Assembly (NCBI GenBank): GCA_016785225.1
Contig: JAFBJZ010000735.1
Span: forward strand, 70,001-134,000
DNA: 64,000 nt
Origin: Psettodes erumei
Lineage: Eukaryota; Chordata; Actinopteri; Pleuronectiformes; Psettodidae
Direction: 5' to 3'
Below are positions 35,606-47,666 of this stretch, piece by piece. The notes under the pieces are model-generated. The model was not told where the DNA came from. It did not search any database and saw nothing but the letters and a program-made list of their open reading frames with translations. The position numbers and the translations under genes are program-made. The stretch's first letter is position 1, and every line of letters starts with the position of its first letter.

Positions 35606-36323
35606 GCCTTGTGAGGACTGACAGAGACAAATGCTGAGCAGCAGTTAAGGCACTTTAATGTCAGAAATAATCTGCGATCAGATCAGGTACGTTCTCCTGG
35701 TGCAACCAGATAAGGCAGCCACAAACATTTAAATGTTTCACACAACAGAAAATAATATGCATAACTCTCATGAGGGGAAACTCGTCTTGCTCAGGGGTTA
35801 ACATTTATCATCCGCTCCTCTTCCATTTTAACACGAGACCCGCTCACTGCGAATCGACTCAAGATGGAAAGAACACAGGTGTATAATACCAAACACGTGT
35901 TTGACCCGATGAATACAAATACATTTCTCATTCGACAGTTTCACTACAAACTCCTCAGTTGGCAATTTATAAAAGAATAAAAGGAGAGAGGAAGAGCGTT
36001 ACTGCCTCCACTACTGAAAAAATAAACGTCTTCGATCTCCATCTGCTTCATATTATTCAATACCAAATGGGCTGATAGCAAACCCAGAGTGTGTGTGTGA
36101 GTGTGTTCTGGTTTGTTTGTTAACAAAAAAAAAAAATAACAACAACAACCCACCATGAGGTAAATACACATTGAATGCTGTTGTGTGTGTGTCTCTGTTT
36201 TGCCTTCAGTAGTGATGAATAATCAAACTGCTCTCAGGTGAATTAAAACCACTCCATCACTCAGCAGGGTGAGGCCCACAGCTGAGAGAGCAGCTTAGTG
36301 GCTACACACACACACAGAGGGCG

Positions 36324-36367
<44 letters not shown>

Positions 36368-36697
36368 GCTAAACAAACAAAACTGAGCCCAGAGCATCAC
36401 TATGGTCCCGACAGTTCAGATACACACTGGAGTTTCTTACCCAAATTATTACCATCAACCGATTTAAGAGATTCACATTTGTTTGTGTTGATTCGAACGT
36501 AGAAAAAAGAGCATTTGGCACAAGAGTGTCGCACACAGGTGATGAGGGTTCTGTTGTTGTAAAGGCACAGTGTGCGTCTGTGCTGACTCAGCAGACAGAG
36601 AGGACAAATCATGGCTTAGCAAACAGTAATTCCGGGACCCTCGCCGTGGACAGCACCCTGCTTGCGGACAGGACTTCCTGTCGTCACGTGGTGGAGC
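35214..36697 (-). other. igbp1 promoter, AT repeat and magt1 3' UTR
   Basis: The left end is the CpG-rich igbp1 promoter. A long AT-repeat tract follows at 35519-35602, and after it about 1 kb that includes the magt1 3' UTR. A minus-strand ATTAAA at 35654-35659 may be the magt1 polyadenylation signal. A CA repeat lies at about 36328-36366. No coding exon was seen. Confidence 0.4.
35519..35602. repeat. (AT)n tract
   Basis: 84 bp of uninterrupted AT alternation, preceded by an A/T-rich stretch from about 35475. It lies between igbp1 and the end of the magt1 3' flank. Confidence 0.95.
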
Positions 36698-38745
36698 TCA
36701 GCTCATCAGGAAGCTGCAACACACACACGACGACAAGAGGTTCAGCGAACGGGAAGAGAGGTGTGTGTCGGCCGAACGCAGCGAGTACAACGAGACAGAC
36801 GGACGCACCTGTACGGGTATCCGTGGTATTTCGCTCTGAAAATGGATAACAGCCAGCTGAAGAACAGCATCACCAGACCGATACCTGCCACACACATAAC
36901 TAACACACACACACACACACACACAGTGGGGAATGAATGAATGTTTGAACAACAATCTGCTGAAGCCTCGACGTGCTCCAGGTGAACTTCAGCTGCATTT
37001 TAACATCCATCAGACTCACAAGAGGAAGAGATACCTTCAGGCTGGAGATGGAAAAGAGCGACGACACCCTCAGTGAGCAACAAACACGAGGACCGAAGTG
37101 TTCGTGATAAAAAGCCGAGGAACACGGGCACAATCGTGCACTTACTCTTTCTCTTTCCAATGTCTATGTCAGAGGTGGCCGCCTCGCAGAGCAGCACGAT
37201 TCCCATGGTAACCGCAGCGTCTGACAGCGAGGTCAAGGGTCAGGGCAGAAATGCGTGGGATGCATGATGTCACTCGGCTCAGAGCGCCGGAGCTAAACCA
37301 CAACAGTTTCACAGCTACAACCCACCAAGCGCCTCTTTAAAGCTCAGACAGGAAGTGAGGTGTCACAAGCACAAACATAACGGTACGACGGAGGTCGAGG
37401 ACGACCGCAGCTCACACTCCACACACAGTCAGGAGAGTGTGCGAGAGTGTGCGAGCGTGTGCAGGTGAAGGATACTGAAGAGTAGCACGATGTGCGTCTC
37501 TGCCACAAACTGGGCCTGACTGCTGCCGTGGATGTAACTCTGCAAAACAAGCGGGCGGGTCGATAACATTCTGATTATTCCTTCACGTCTCATAGCGGGA
37601 ACGAGGATGGATTGTAAATGGTGCATTTCTGACTTACAACTTGTCCGGTGCTCGGGTTCTTGTGCGCGTACGGTGGTCCTCTGATCTGGTTCCACATCTG
37701 GCCTGAAGTCATGATCAGGACAAAGCACTGGAACACGCAGAAGAACACAGGAGCTCAGGGAAAACATGAGAAAGATCAGGACATATTCACTACTCTATCT
37801 GCCATCTGCGAGGTTTGAGGGGGTGAATCATACTGAGCACGAAGCATGAGTGTGTGTGTGTGTTTGTGTTGTTGTTACCAGGGCAGAGAAGGCCCAGACA
37901 TTCTTGTTAAAGAGAAACTCCAGGTTGTGTCTTCGTAGATACGCCAGTCCTCCAATCACAGCCAGGAGGAAGCCCAGCAGGAGAGGCCCCGCGTAGTTGG
38001 GAGGGCGAATGACTCGGATCTGAAAAACAGAGGAACATCGGAGGCTCCCATCATCCCACGCTGGGCGTGGACTGGCTTATTGTCCTCCGCTCGTCCACTT
38101 ACCTGCACGTCCGTCCGGTCTGCCACCCATCGAGCCAGCTGCTCGGCCGCGAAGCCTCTGACCTGCAGCTCGTAGGTGTCAGACCTGCGAGGTTTCCCTT
38201 TGGACGGGAAGTGGAGGAAGGTCGGAGCGGAATTCATATTCAGCTGCAACGTGGACACGCAGAAAAAATGTTCAGTACAGGGCTCAGTGGTTCCTTATCT
38301 CACAGGTTCAACGTTCAACTTCTAACACTGAGGATCACGTCTCACCATCTGAAATACGTCTGATCCTTCATCAAAATCAACGGACGCGAAGAAGACTTTG
38401 TTGGTAAAGGCGGAGGAGTAACGCCAGGAGTTAGCCAGCACCTGGAACTCCTCGTCGGCTTGTCTGAAATGAAAAAACACGTTGAGCTTCAGGATGAAAA
38501 TGGCGGCGGCAGTGGCACCCACTCCTGCTCGGCCGCTGCTGCTTACCTGCAGACCCCACACTGTCTCTGCGGCTGCAGTGCGGTGAACATGATGACCACC
38601 GAGTAGTTCCTGGGAGGGGCCTTCACGAAGCGGCGAAACTTGTCTCCGTTCATCCTGATGACCGAGCGCTTGGAGGCCCACTCCATCATCTGAGTCACCT
38701 TCTCTGACAGCAGAGTCTACACACACACACACACACACACAGACA

Positions 38746-38786
<41 letters not shown>

Positions 38787-39428
38787 CAGGAGCCTCATTC
38801 TTCTGGCTTCACACAGGGATTTGGATAAAGCTGCACGACAAGTCCAAAACAGGAACAACAGAAAACCAGAAATGTGGAATTGGATCAGATTAACCGAGAA
38901 TGTAAAGAACATTAGCTGCAGCCCTGATGCTATAGAGCGGTTAACTGTCCTGTACTTTATTTACGAAATGTAAACTATAAACACGTAGCTGTTTGCTTTA
39001 AATCTGGACAGAATGAAAGTCGCGCTTGTGAGCAGAAGCTCTGGCAGGGAGTTCACCTGCACGAAGCCGTGGAAACTGACCTCAGATCCGTTGGAGCAGC
39101 CGCCGCATCTGGGCGACGTTCAGCTAGCGCGACCCAAACAACTGGACTCACTCAGCGAGCTCACCCACAGCGCCGTGGTTTAGCGGTTAGCTCGCCTTTG
39201 GTTACTGTTAGCTTAGCTCGTCTCTGGTTAATGTTAGCTTAGCTACCGATAGCTGAGAGACAAGTTTTGAACACGTCGCAGACTTTTTTTGTCGTTGTTT
39301 TATTTCGGTCGGCGTTTGTCGACCCCGCGGCTCTAACGGAGTCTCACCTCTTTTTTCTTCTGGGCTTCGGCGAAGTCATGGTGGAGAACAAGGAGGAAAA
39401 ACAGCGAAATAAAAACTTTCCCAAACAT
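36698..39428 (-). CDS. magt1: Oligosaccharyltransferase thioredoxin-like subunit MAGT1
   Basis: MAGT1 is a redox subunit of the STT3B oligosaccharyltransferase in the ER membrane and is also linked to magnesium transport. Ten exons join in phase: 39428-39348, 38716-38547, 38463-38346, 38243-38103, 38019-37879, 37727-37638, 37539-37476, 37220-37146, 36899-36809 and 36713-36698. They total 987 nt (328 residues; human about 335). The N-terminus MFGKVFISLFFLLVLHHDFA is a signal peptide. The luminal thioredoxin domain has the CGVC redox motif followed by RQADEEFQVLANSWRYSS. Four membrane segments follow, including GPLLLGFLLAVIGGLAYL and AGIGLVMLFFSWLLSIF. The 16-nt last exon completes YPYSFLMS, the MAGT1 ending, which distinguishes it from the paralogue TUSC3. 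Exon 2 and exon 9 acceptors have TG repeats in front. Confidence 0.96.
39190..39241. repeat. 26-bp tandem duplication in magt1 intron 1
   Basis: Two adjacent 26-bp copies (39190-39215 and 39216-39241), differing at three positions, each end TGTTAGCTTA. They lie in magt1 intron 1, about 110 bp inside the gene from the exon 1 donor, and carry the promoter-associated TTAGCTTAGC motif. Confidence 0.85.
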
Positions 39429-39510
39429 TCTGCAACGGCGCTGCGACCGCACCAGACCGCCTCCTGTCAGCTTCCTATTGGTCACCTGTCGACCAATGAC
39501 AGCGAGCTGT
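39429..39510 (-). promoter_or_regulatory. magt1 promoter with paired CCAAT boxes
   Basis: Two CCAAT boxes of opposite orientation (minus strand at 39481-39477, plus strand at 39493-39497) lie 50-70 bp upstream of the magt1 start codon. Confidence 0.5.
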
Positions 39511-39839
39511 CAGTCGTCTTCCTCTTCTTCTTCCTTTTCCGCTTTATTTTGGTTAAGGCGGTTGGCTAACGGCTTTTCGCCTCACTACCGCCACCTCCTG
39601 AAAGGGAGGGTGGATCAGAATGACTCCGACAGCGACTATTCTCCTTTTAAAAGTAAGTGTCCGGGATACAGGGCTATATATTTATTTATCTAGCATTTAG
39701 TATGTATTTATTATTTTGTATTGTTAGGACCAGCTACTTAGTTTTCTTAATATTAATGAACTTAATTTTAATCTTATAATTAAATTAAATTAATTCTTAA
39801 TTTTATGAACTGGCGTCATTACCAGCAGTGCGGATAACG

Positions 39840-40669
39840 TCCCGGCCCACGCTCCGTACCATTCGGCGGCGGTAATGCGCCGTTTCGGTGTCGGCCCACC
39901 GACTTTAAACAAGACGAAGAAGAGTGTTTAGAAGTAATAAGTAGTCGAAGAAGAAGAGGGGGAGCAGCAGCGATGAATACAGCTCAGTGTTTAGCAGCAA
40001 AGCTGCTGTTCACACGGGATGGACGCGGAGCAGCATCGCGGCGCCTGTGAGAGGAGACCAGCGGTACGTGGGGCAGCGCCGCCGCCGGCGGTCGCGCACT
40101 TTCACCCGCCGTGTTTACTTCCGCGGGCTCGTCTTTGTGCACGGAGTTAGCCGCGGCTATGCTAACCGAGCTAGCCCCGACAAAGAGCAGCCTGAAGTTT
40201 GTGGCGTGACAGCGTCGGGCGTGTGTGACAGTTGCGTGTCTTTCGAGTTTGACGTCAGCCGCCGCGTCGCGGACGAAGGTGTGACTGTCACCGGCGTGTG
40301 CACGCGCGCAGCGTGTTCGCCGTTTTCGTCACCTGGCTGCACGCGCGTCGCTGCGGTGACAGTGTTCCCCGTTGCCCCCCAGCTGTTCTCCTGCCGCACG
40401 TCACCTGCACGTCACCTGCACGCGGTGGCCCCGAGACCGAGGACCTGAAGGTTCGGAGCCGCTGCCGTGTTGACGTCGGGGAGCCGCGTTGCGGGCAACC
40501 GGGGCAGGAACCGGAGGAGCCAACGTGAACGTGACGCATGTTTGTGTTGGAGCAGGAAAGTTGTGTTATGGTTGTTTTTTTATTGACGGGAACCGCAGGC
40601 AACTCAGACCCACAACTTTTATAGCGAGTTTGTTTATTGTGATGAGGAGCGTCGCTCGCTGATGCAATG

Positions 40670-40709
<40 letters not shown>

Positions 40710-40912
40710 CGTGCGTGCGCGAGATGGCCTCGTTTGACCTTCCTCGCCCAGACCGGATCGGTTTCCAGGTGGTCACGTGTGGAACCAGGACGGTGGTTCT
40801 GTGTCTTCCTCCCTTGAGCCTCGTTAACTTGTCTTCCTCTGTCCTGCTCTGTCCAGATCTGAGGTTCATGTCCCGGAAGTAGAGCCTCCGGGCTGCAGGA
40901 GGAGGAGGAGGG

Positions 40913-40947
<35 letters not shown>

Positions 40948-40966
40948 AAGCCTGACACAAGAAGCG
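39840..40966 (+). promoter_or_regulatory. fbxo38 promoter and probable non-coding first exon
   Basis: CpG-rich DNA between about 39840 and 40460 carries GCTAGC/GCTAAC motifs (40146-40175). A GTACGTGG donor after about 40062 would suit a non-coding first exon. A pyrimidine-rich acceptor near 40855 precedes the exon with the fbxo38 start codon. The untranslated exon structure is inference. Confidence 0.4.
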
Positions 40967-43900
40967 ATGGGACCGAGGAGGAAAGCCTCTAAAGTCCAGC
41001 CTGCGGGGGACGGCGGGCCTGGGGGAGAGGACCCGGTCCTCGGTCCCAGCGAGCCCAAGGACTACATCAATGAGCTGTCCCATGAAGTCCTCTGTCACAT
41101 ATTCAGGTAGGCCTGTGTGTGTGTGTGTGTGTATTGTCTGCGTTGTCGTGTTTCTTGGTGGTTGAAAGCTGGAGTGCGTGTTTGTTTTGTTCTGCAGGTA
41201 CCTCCCCATGAAGGACGTCATGTGCATGGAGAGTTTGTCCAGAAAGCTGCGAGAAGCTGTGACTCTGTACCTGCGAGTGGTCAAAGTGGTGGATCTGTGC
41301 GCTGGTCGCTGGTGGGACTACATGCCCTCAGGTGAGAGGAGGAACCCCCCCCCCCAAAAAAAAACGTACAACCGCTGAATGTGAAACTCGCTCATGTTTT
41401 TTTTTTTTCCTGGTTCAGGTTTCACGGACAGCAGCTTCCTCCTCCTGCTGAAGAAGATGCCGGACCTGGAGCAGCTGTACGGGCTCCACCCCCGGTACCT
41501 GGAGAGGAGGCGGGTCCGAGGCTACGAGGCTTTCAGCATCCCGGGAGTCCTGGAGGCCCTGCAAGCCTGCCCCAATCTGCTGGTCAGTGATGATGATGAT
41601 GATGATGATGATGATGACCGTCCACAGCCAGCAGATGGAGCTATCGCCCCGGGAGGAAGACGAGCGTTCTTGTCAGATAACTCTATTTGACGTCACTCCA
41701 GGGGGTGGAGACGTCCCACCTGGAGCTGGTGGAGGCCATATGGAACTACATGCCCCAGGTCCACATCCTGGGGAAGTTCCGCAACCGCAACGGGGCGTTT
41801 CCCATCCCAGCCGAGAACAAGCTGACCATCCCCATCACGGCCAAGATCCAGACGCTGCACCTCGTGGGTGAGCGGGACGTCGCCGTGCGCCGCGGGGGCC
41901 GCGCCCAGCCCGGTTGGCGTCGTCACACGCTGTTTGTCCGTTTTGCAGGCGTGAACGTCCCGGAGATCCCCTGCGTGTCCATGCTGCGCCACCTTTACCT
42001 CAAGTGGGTCCGTCTCACCAAACCGCAGCCGTTCAAGGACTTCCTGTGCGTGAGCCTGAGGAGCTTCGTCATGCGGAACTGCGCCGGCCCGACCAACTCG
42101 CTCAAGTACGTCCCCCTGGTCACGGGTCTGGCCTCGGCCCGGAACCTGGAGCAGCTGGAGCTGGTGAGGGTTCCCTTCCTGGGGGGGCTGATCCAGCACG
42201 TGGTGGAGGACAGCTGGAGGTCAGGTGAGGAGGACCGGCCCAACGACACGAGGCGCTGGACTGCTGGGTCGTGTTTGTCCATTAACGGCGTGTGTGTGTG
42301 TGTGTGTGTGTGTGTGTCCGTCCAGGAGGATTTCGGAACCTACACACCATCGTGTTCGGCGCCTGCAAGAACGCTCTGGAAGTGGACCTGGGCTACCTCA
42401 TCATCACGGCCGCTCGCAGGTGCTCGGCCAATCAGAGAAGTCGCTGATGCTTCTCCGTGTGTGAATGTTTGTACTTCCCGTGACAGCGGCCTGATTTTCT
42501 GTGGGTTGAACAGGCTTCACGAGCTGCGGATCCAGCCCTCGCTCACGAAAGACGGCGTCTTCTCCGCCCTCAAGATGGCCGAGATCGAGTTCCCTCAGTT
42601 CGAGACGCTTCACCTGGGATACGTGGACGAGTTCCTGCTGCAATGTGGGTCCGCCCCCCCTCGAGTGTTGAATGTGTCGCTCGCAGGTGAAGACGTTGTT
42701 TTTTTCAGGTAAGATGAGTCACTCGGAGCTGGTGAAGTACGGGCTGGCGGACGTCATCGAGAACCCGGGCATCATCACGGACATCGGCATCAAGGTGGTG
42801 AACGAGGTGTTCACCAACATCAAGTACCTGCTCATCTACAACTGCCCCCACCTGCACAACCCCCACCACTGGATCACAGGTAAGGCGGCGCCGCGCGGTC
42901 CGGGCGGCGCGTCGGGGTAGCCAGAGCGCTGAACGCCGGCCCGGTCCGGTCCGGTTCCCGTCCTCAGATCAGTCCAGGTGGAGCCGGCTCGTCGACCTCA
43001 CGCTCGTCCGCTGTCACGCCATCAAACTGGAATCTTTCTCCCAGTTCATCGAGCTCCTGCCCAGCCTGGAGTTCATCTTCCTGGACCAGATGTTCAGGGA
43101 GCCGCCCAAGGTACGCGGCGTGTTCACACACACACACACACACACCTGTACAGCATCAGATGACAAAGGTGTGTGTGTGTGTGTGTGTGTTAGGGCTGTG
43201 CCAGAGTGGGCCTGAGTGCCGGCACCGGTATCGGCGTGTCGTCGGCGCTGGTCAGCAACCAGAACTCCAACAACGACAACGAGAACAACAACCACCACCA
43301 TCACCGCAACAACGAGGCCAACCTGCCGCCCGCGCCCCCGCCCGCCAACAACAACCAGCGCCGCCGCCGCAGCAGCAGCAGCAGCAGCAGCAGCAGAATG
43401 GCAAGTCCACACCCAGCAGCTGTCTCCCATCATGCATTGCGACTCCCCTTCACGCTGGGACGCGGCGTTTGTTTCCACAGCGCCGGTGGAAGTGAACGGG
43501 ATGGAGGACGAGGAGGAAGAGGAGGAGGAGGAGGAGGCGGTCCTGGAGGAGGAGAACGCCGAGGCCGGGCCCCACGTCCAGCTGAAAGGAGCGGACGGGG
43601 AGGCGAGAGCGGGCGGAGCCGACGCGGCTCCGGGGTCCAGTCGTCCCGCGGGGGCGCCGCGCTCTCCGGACGAGGAGGAAGCAGGTCCGGCGCCGCGGCG
43701 ACGCTCGTCGTCTCCGGGTTCTGAATCCGACCCGCTGTTGGTGTCTGACGTGTCCCTCGCTCCTCCAGGTCCCAGCGGGCTGGTCCAGCAGTGCCGGCCC
43801 GTCAGCGCCGTCGTTCCCAAGCCCCCGCTGGTCATCTCCGACTCGGACAGCGAGGAAGAGGAGGGCCTCGTCTCCAGGCTGATGCCGGCGTCCTGTTTGC

Positions 43901-43978
43901 AGCAGCCGGCGTCGTGCACGGAAGGTGACGACACCGTGCAGAGCGAACGCACAAACACGGCCAGCGAGGACAGAGTCA

Positions 43979-44025
<47 letters not shown>

Positions 44026-46106
44026 AGGCAAAGGGAAGACGCCTCTGCGGCGGAGCAACAACGTCTCGGTCTCGGTGTCCGTGGATCGGACCAAGGCTCA
44101 GGCGTCGGACAGCAGCTGCGAGAAGAGCTGTCAGGTGACCAGCGAGCAGATCAAGGCGGACATGAAGGCCGCCGCCGAGAGCGGCCGCAGGACTCACAGC
44201 AAGGGAATCAACACGGAGGCCCGCGAGGCCGCTCCGGCGCCGGCCGCCGGGAGCGCCGCGGCGCCAGTGAGGACTGGAGCGAGGCCGCCGACGGGATCTG
44301 CGCTCAGGACCGGGCCCGGGGTGGCCGTGTCCAGACAAGCGGGCGGATGCGGGGGCGCGGTGGCGGGGGCCGCCCACCGAGCGGCCGCCACCGCCGACAG
44401 AGCCACCGGAACCGTCAGGACTTACGACGGCCCGGAGGGCCCGTCCGGAGCGCAGGCCGGTGACGGCCACGCGAGGGAGGCCGCGGCGAGACTGGGCTCC
44501 GGTCCTGCCGGCGCGGACGGGTCGGAGCCCAGCGGCGCCGCCGTGAACCCCAGGAGACCTGCGGCGCCGGCCGCACAGGGAGCGAGGCAACCGGGCCACG
44601 CCGCTGGTCCGGGTTCGCAGCAGGGTCACCCCAGAGACCAGGACTTTGTTCCCAGACGACCTTTGACCCGATCTTGCACCCGTATGTCCTCTGTGTCGCT
44701 GTTACCTGAGACAGGTGAGTCTGATGTCGCTAGTAGAGGCGTGTGGTGGCGTCTGAAGCCACGCCCCCCTGGACTCTGCTGCCGTGTGATAACACAGTTG
44801 CATTATGGGTAACGTACGCTCAGTCCCCGGGAGTCCGGCGGTTCCCGGCTGACGTTTGTTGTGTCGTTTTTGTCGTGTGCGTCGCGCAGATCTTTCGCGG
44901 GCCAGGCGTCGAGCGCCGGTGCGGAGGAAACGGATGGTGGACAAGGCGACCAGCACCTCGGACCCGGTCACCGAGGACGACCACGTACAGGTACGCACAC
45001 ACACACACACACACACACACAAGCGGTCTGAAACGCCGTCGTGATCTGTACCCGTGTTTGTGCGACGCTTTTGTTTGCGCAGGTTTTGTCCCTGAAGAGT
45101 AAGAACCTGGTGGGCATCACTCTGACCAACTGCGGCATCACGGACCTGGTTCTGAAGGACTGCCCCAAGATGATGTTCATTCACGGTACCGACTCTTTCC
45201 CGTCGACGCCGCTCGTCCTTCGCGGTCGCGGCGCTCGCTAACGCTGTGTCCGCGCGCAGCCACCAGGTGTCGGGTGCTGAAGCAGCTGCGGGTGGAGAGC
45301 GCCCCCATCGTCAACAGGTTCGACTACGCTCAGTGCAAGAAGCTGGACATGGAGCAGGTCCTGGATCAGATCTTGAGGATGCCGCCCGAGCGGAACCGCA
45401 TCATCTACATGCGGCCCATGCACCAGGTGGGTCCCGCCCGGGCGTCTGTCCCGCCGTCCCGCCGCCTGGACCCGTCTGACCCGTCTGTCGTTCCTCAGGT
45501 GGACACCGTGGCGCTGGAGCGTCAGCTCTTCCAGGGGCCGTACCCGTACCACATCGCCATCGTGCACGAGTTCAGCAACCCCCCCAACATACGCAACAAG
45601 GTTCGCATCCGCAGCTGGATGGACACCATCGCCAACATCAGCCAGTGAGTGGACGCTCGGTGTCGGACGCGCCGCGAGCGCGAGCGCCCGGCGTCGTCAC
45701 GACTTCTCCGTCTCTCTCTCTCTCTCTCAGGGAGCTGATCAAGTACGAGTTCTTCCCGGAGGCCACCAGGACGGAGGAGGACGTCAGGAGGTTTCCCAGA
45801 TACCCCTGGGGCAGGGACATCTACACGCTGGAGGGTAACGGGGTCGCGCCCGCGGGAATCAGCCAATCGGCCGTCAGCCTGGAGACTTCCTGCTGAGAGT
45901 TCACCACCTTCTTGTTGTTGTTGTTGTTGTTGTTGTTCAGGGGTGGTGGACAACGCTCCGTACCGCATGATCACAGACTTCCCCTGGCTGCGGACGCTGC
46001 GAGCGGCCGACCCCAACAGCTACGCCCGCTACGACTTCGAGGACGACGAGAGCAGTGAGTCGCCTCCGCCCGCCTCCGGTTCTGTTCGTGTGTTCACCCG
46101 GTCCGA

Positions 46107-46177
<71 letters not shown>

Positions 46178-46358
46178 AGCCACCATCTACGCCCCGCGGC
46201 GGAAAGGCCAGCTGTCGGCCGACATCTGCATGGAGACCATCGGGGAGGAGATCTCGGAGCGGCGGCAGAGCAAGCGCGGCGTGTTCCAGAGGGTGGTGGT
46301 GCTGTTCCTCCATCACTGCGACACGCCGGGAGAACCCGTGGACGACGACTTCATCTAG
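40967..46358 (+). CDS. fbxo38: F-box only protein 38
   Basis: FBXO38 is the substrate-recognition subunit of an SCF (CUL1) E3 ligase and was also described as a KLF7 co-activator (MoKA). Twenty exons were reconstructed between 40967 and 46358, totalling 3591 nt (1196 residues; human about 1188): 40967-41106, 41198-41331, 41419-41582, 41702-41867, 41949-42224, 42326-42419, 42514-42644, 42709-42879, 42968-43110, 43194-43404, 43481-43684, 43769-43924, 44028-44714, 44890-44990, 45083-45185, 45260-45426, 45499-45644, 45731-45834, 45941-46054 and 46180-46358. The F-box spans exons 1-2 (INELSHEVLCHIFRYLPMKD). Leucine-rich repeat-like sequence follows to about residue 470. The middle is low-complexity and divergent, with poly-Asn/His, poly-Ser and poly-Glu runs. 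The C-terminal block (VLSLKSKNLVGITLTNCGIT to EDDYI-like VDDDFI) is highly conserved. The exon 10 donor (CAA/GTCCAC) and exon 11 donor (CAG/GTCCGG) are weak. Confidence 0.96.
43371..43396 (+). repeat. AGC trinucleotide run in fbxo38 exon 10
   Basis: A run of AGC codons encodes about eight serines after a RRRR patch, within a region of Asn, His and Pro repeats. It lies just before the weak exon 10 donor. Confidence 0.85.
46122..46176 (+). repeat. (TG)n at the last fbxo38 splice acceptor
   Basis: About 55 bp of TG repeat, preceded by a short CT run (46107-46121), reaches to within 3 bp of the exon 20 acceptor CAG. It takes the place of a pyrimidine tract. Confidence 0.95.
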
Positions 46359-46612
46359 ACCGCGCGGAAACCGGAACGCTCCCGCGGGCCGCCGCCGGCC
46401 CGAGGAAGGGAAAAGGAGCAGGAGCGGCGGCGAGGCACCGGGGGGCGCCGGCGAACTGGAGCGGGACGGCAGAAGAGGCGGCGTGTTGCAGAACTCCTCC
46501 AAAGAACGATTTCTCTTCACCGGAACCCGACTGAAGACAGGTTTCCAGCCTTTCGGTTCCGCTAAAGGGGGGAAGAACGGGTCGACCTGCGTGTCGCCGC
46601 TCGAGCGCGTCA

Positions 46613-46618
46613 AATAAA
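46613..46618 (+). terminator. fbxo38 polyadenylation signal
   Basis: AATAAA on the plus strand, 255 nt after the fbxo38 stop and followed by a T-poor, then G/T-rich stretch. A second AATAAA at about 47324 could serve a longer 3' UTR. Confidence 0.6.
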
Positions 46619-46639
46619 AGCTGAGACAAAAAAAAAAAA

Positions 46640-47630
46640 AAAGAAGGTGGTGGAAATTCAGCAGGAGCCTGGCGGGACCGTGGTTCTGATCGAGGCCCGG
46701 TTCTTCCCACCCCCCTCACCTGTCCCCCGGCCGCCTACCTCCAAACCACGCACGACCGATCACGAATGGCCTTAGACGCTAACGTCAGCTTTTTTTTTTT
46801 TTTTTTTTAAATTCAGTTTTAAGTTTTCTTTGCAGTTCTATCTTTCGGGCGCAGCGCGTCAGCGCCGGGTTCTCGGACTCGTTTTTTCTTGACGTGGGTT
46901 TGGATAGAGATGGTGGAAGTCCTGTCCGTGCAAACGTCAAGTGGGGTCGGCGGCGTGAAGGGAGCTCGCCGACCGACTGCGGCTCTGACTCGCACTTTGC
47001 ATCACCTGCATCATCATCATCATCATCATCATCATCCGAGGACAGAGCTGTGATGTCGGCCGGCTGCTCATCACGCAGCTTCGTTTCCCTTTTCTGCTTT
47101 TTTTTGTTGTTTTTTTTTTCTTTCCTCCGTGACGATCGTGAACAGCGAACAGTCGACGGGATCGCCGGGCCTCGACTTCGATTTTCGCTTCCGGGGGTTC
47201 GGGATGCGGGTTTCCCCTCGCGTACGGGAAGCGGTTTACGCTGAGACGAGCTGGCGAGAGGACTGAGCGTGGACAAATGTACAGATGTCCTGGAGATGCT
47301 TCCACGGTGTTTATACGTTTGTTTAATAAAGAAAGACTATTTCACATACTGAGAAGTAAAATGACGGGAAATAATTTACGCCTCTTGTTGTCACGTCTTT
47401 TTCTAAATGGGAAAATCCTCCTAAAAAAAACCACAGGTTCCTGCAGGGACACAGATCATTTCTCGCACTGGACCCGTGACCGGTTCTGTTAGAACCTGAT
47501 CCGTTTTCAAGTATCAACACTGTCACGTCTTCATCACGTCTGACAGGAAGCAGAGACGGAGCAGCTCTACCTGCGCTCGGCTAAATCTGGCTCCACTAAT
47601 CTCTGCTCTTCCTGCTTTGACAAGCTGGAG

Positions 47631-47666
<36 letters not shown>

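Noticed and set aside
39350..39430. Assigning this gene to TUSC3 rather than MAGT1
   Set aside because: DFDEGSDVFQM, NYAGPLLLG, MCVAGIGL and the YPYSFLMS ending match MAGT1; TUSC3 differs at these places.
43014..43958. A 314-codon minus-strand frame opposite fbxo38
   Set aside because: It is the antisense of fbxo38 coding exons and introns; high GC and trinucleotide repeats keep it open.
46785..47276. A 163-codon minus-strand frame after fbxo38
   Set aside because: It consists of Lys, Asp and Arg runs from low-complexity DNA, crosses T-runs and ATC repeats, and has no recognisable domain.
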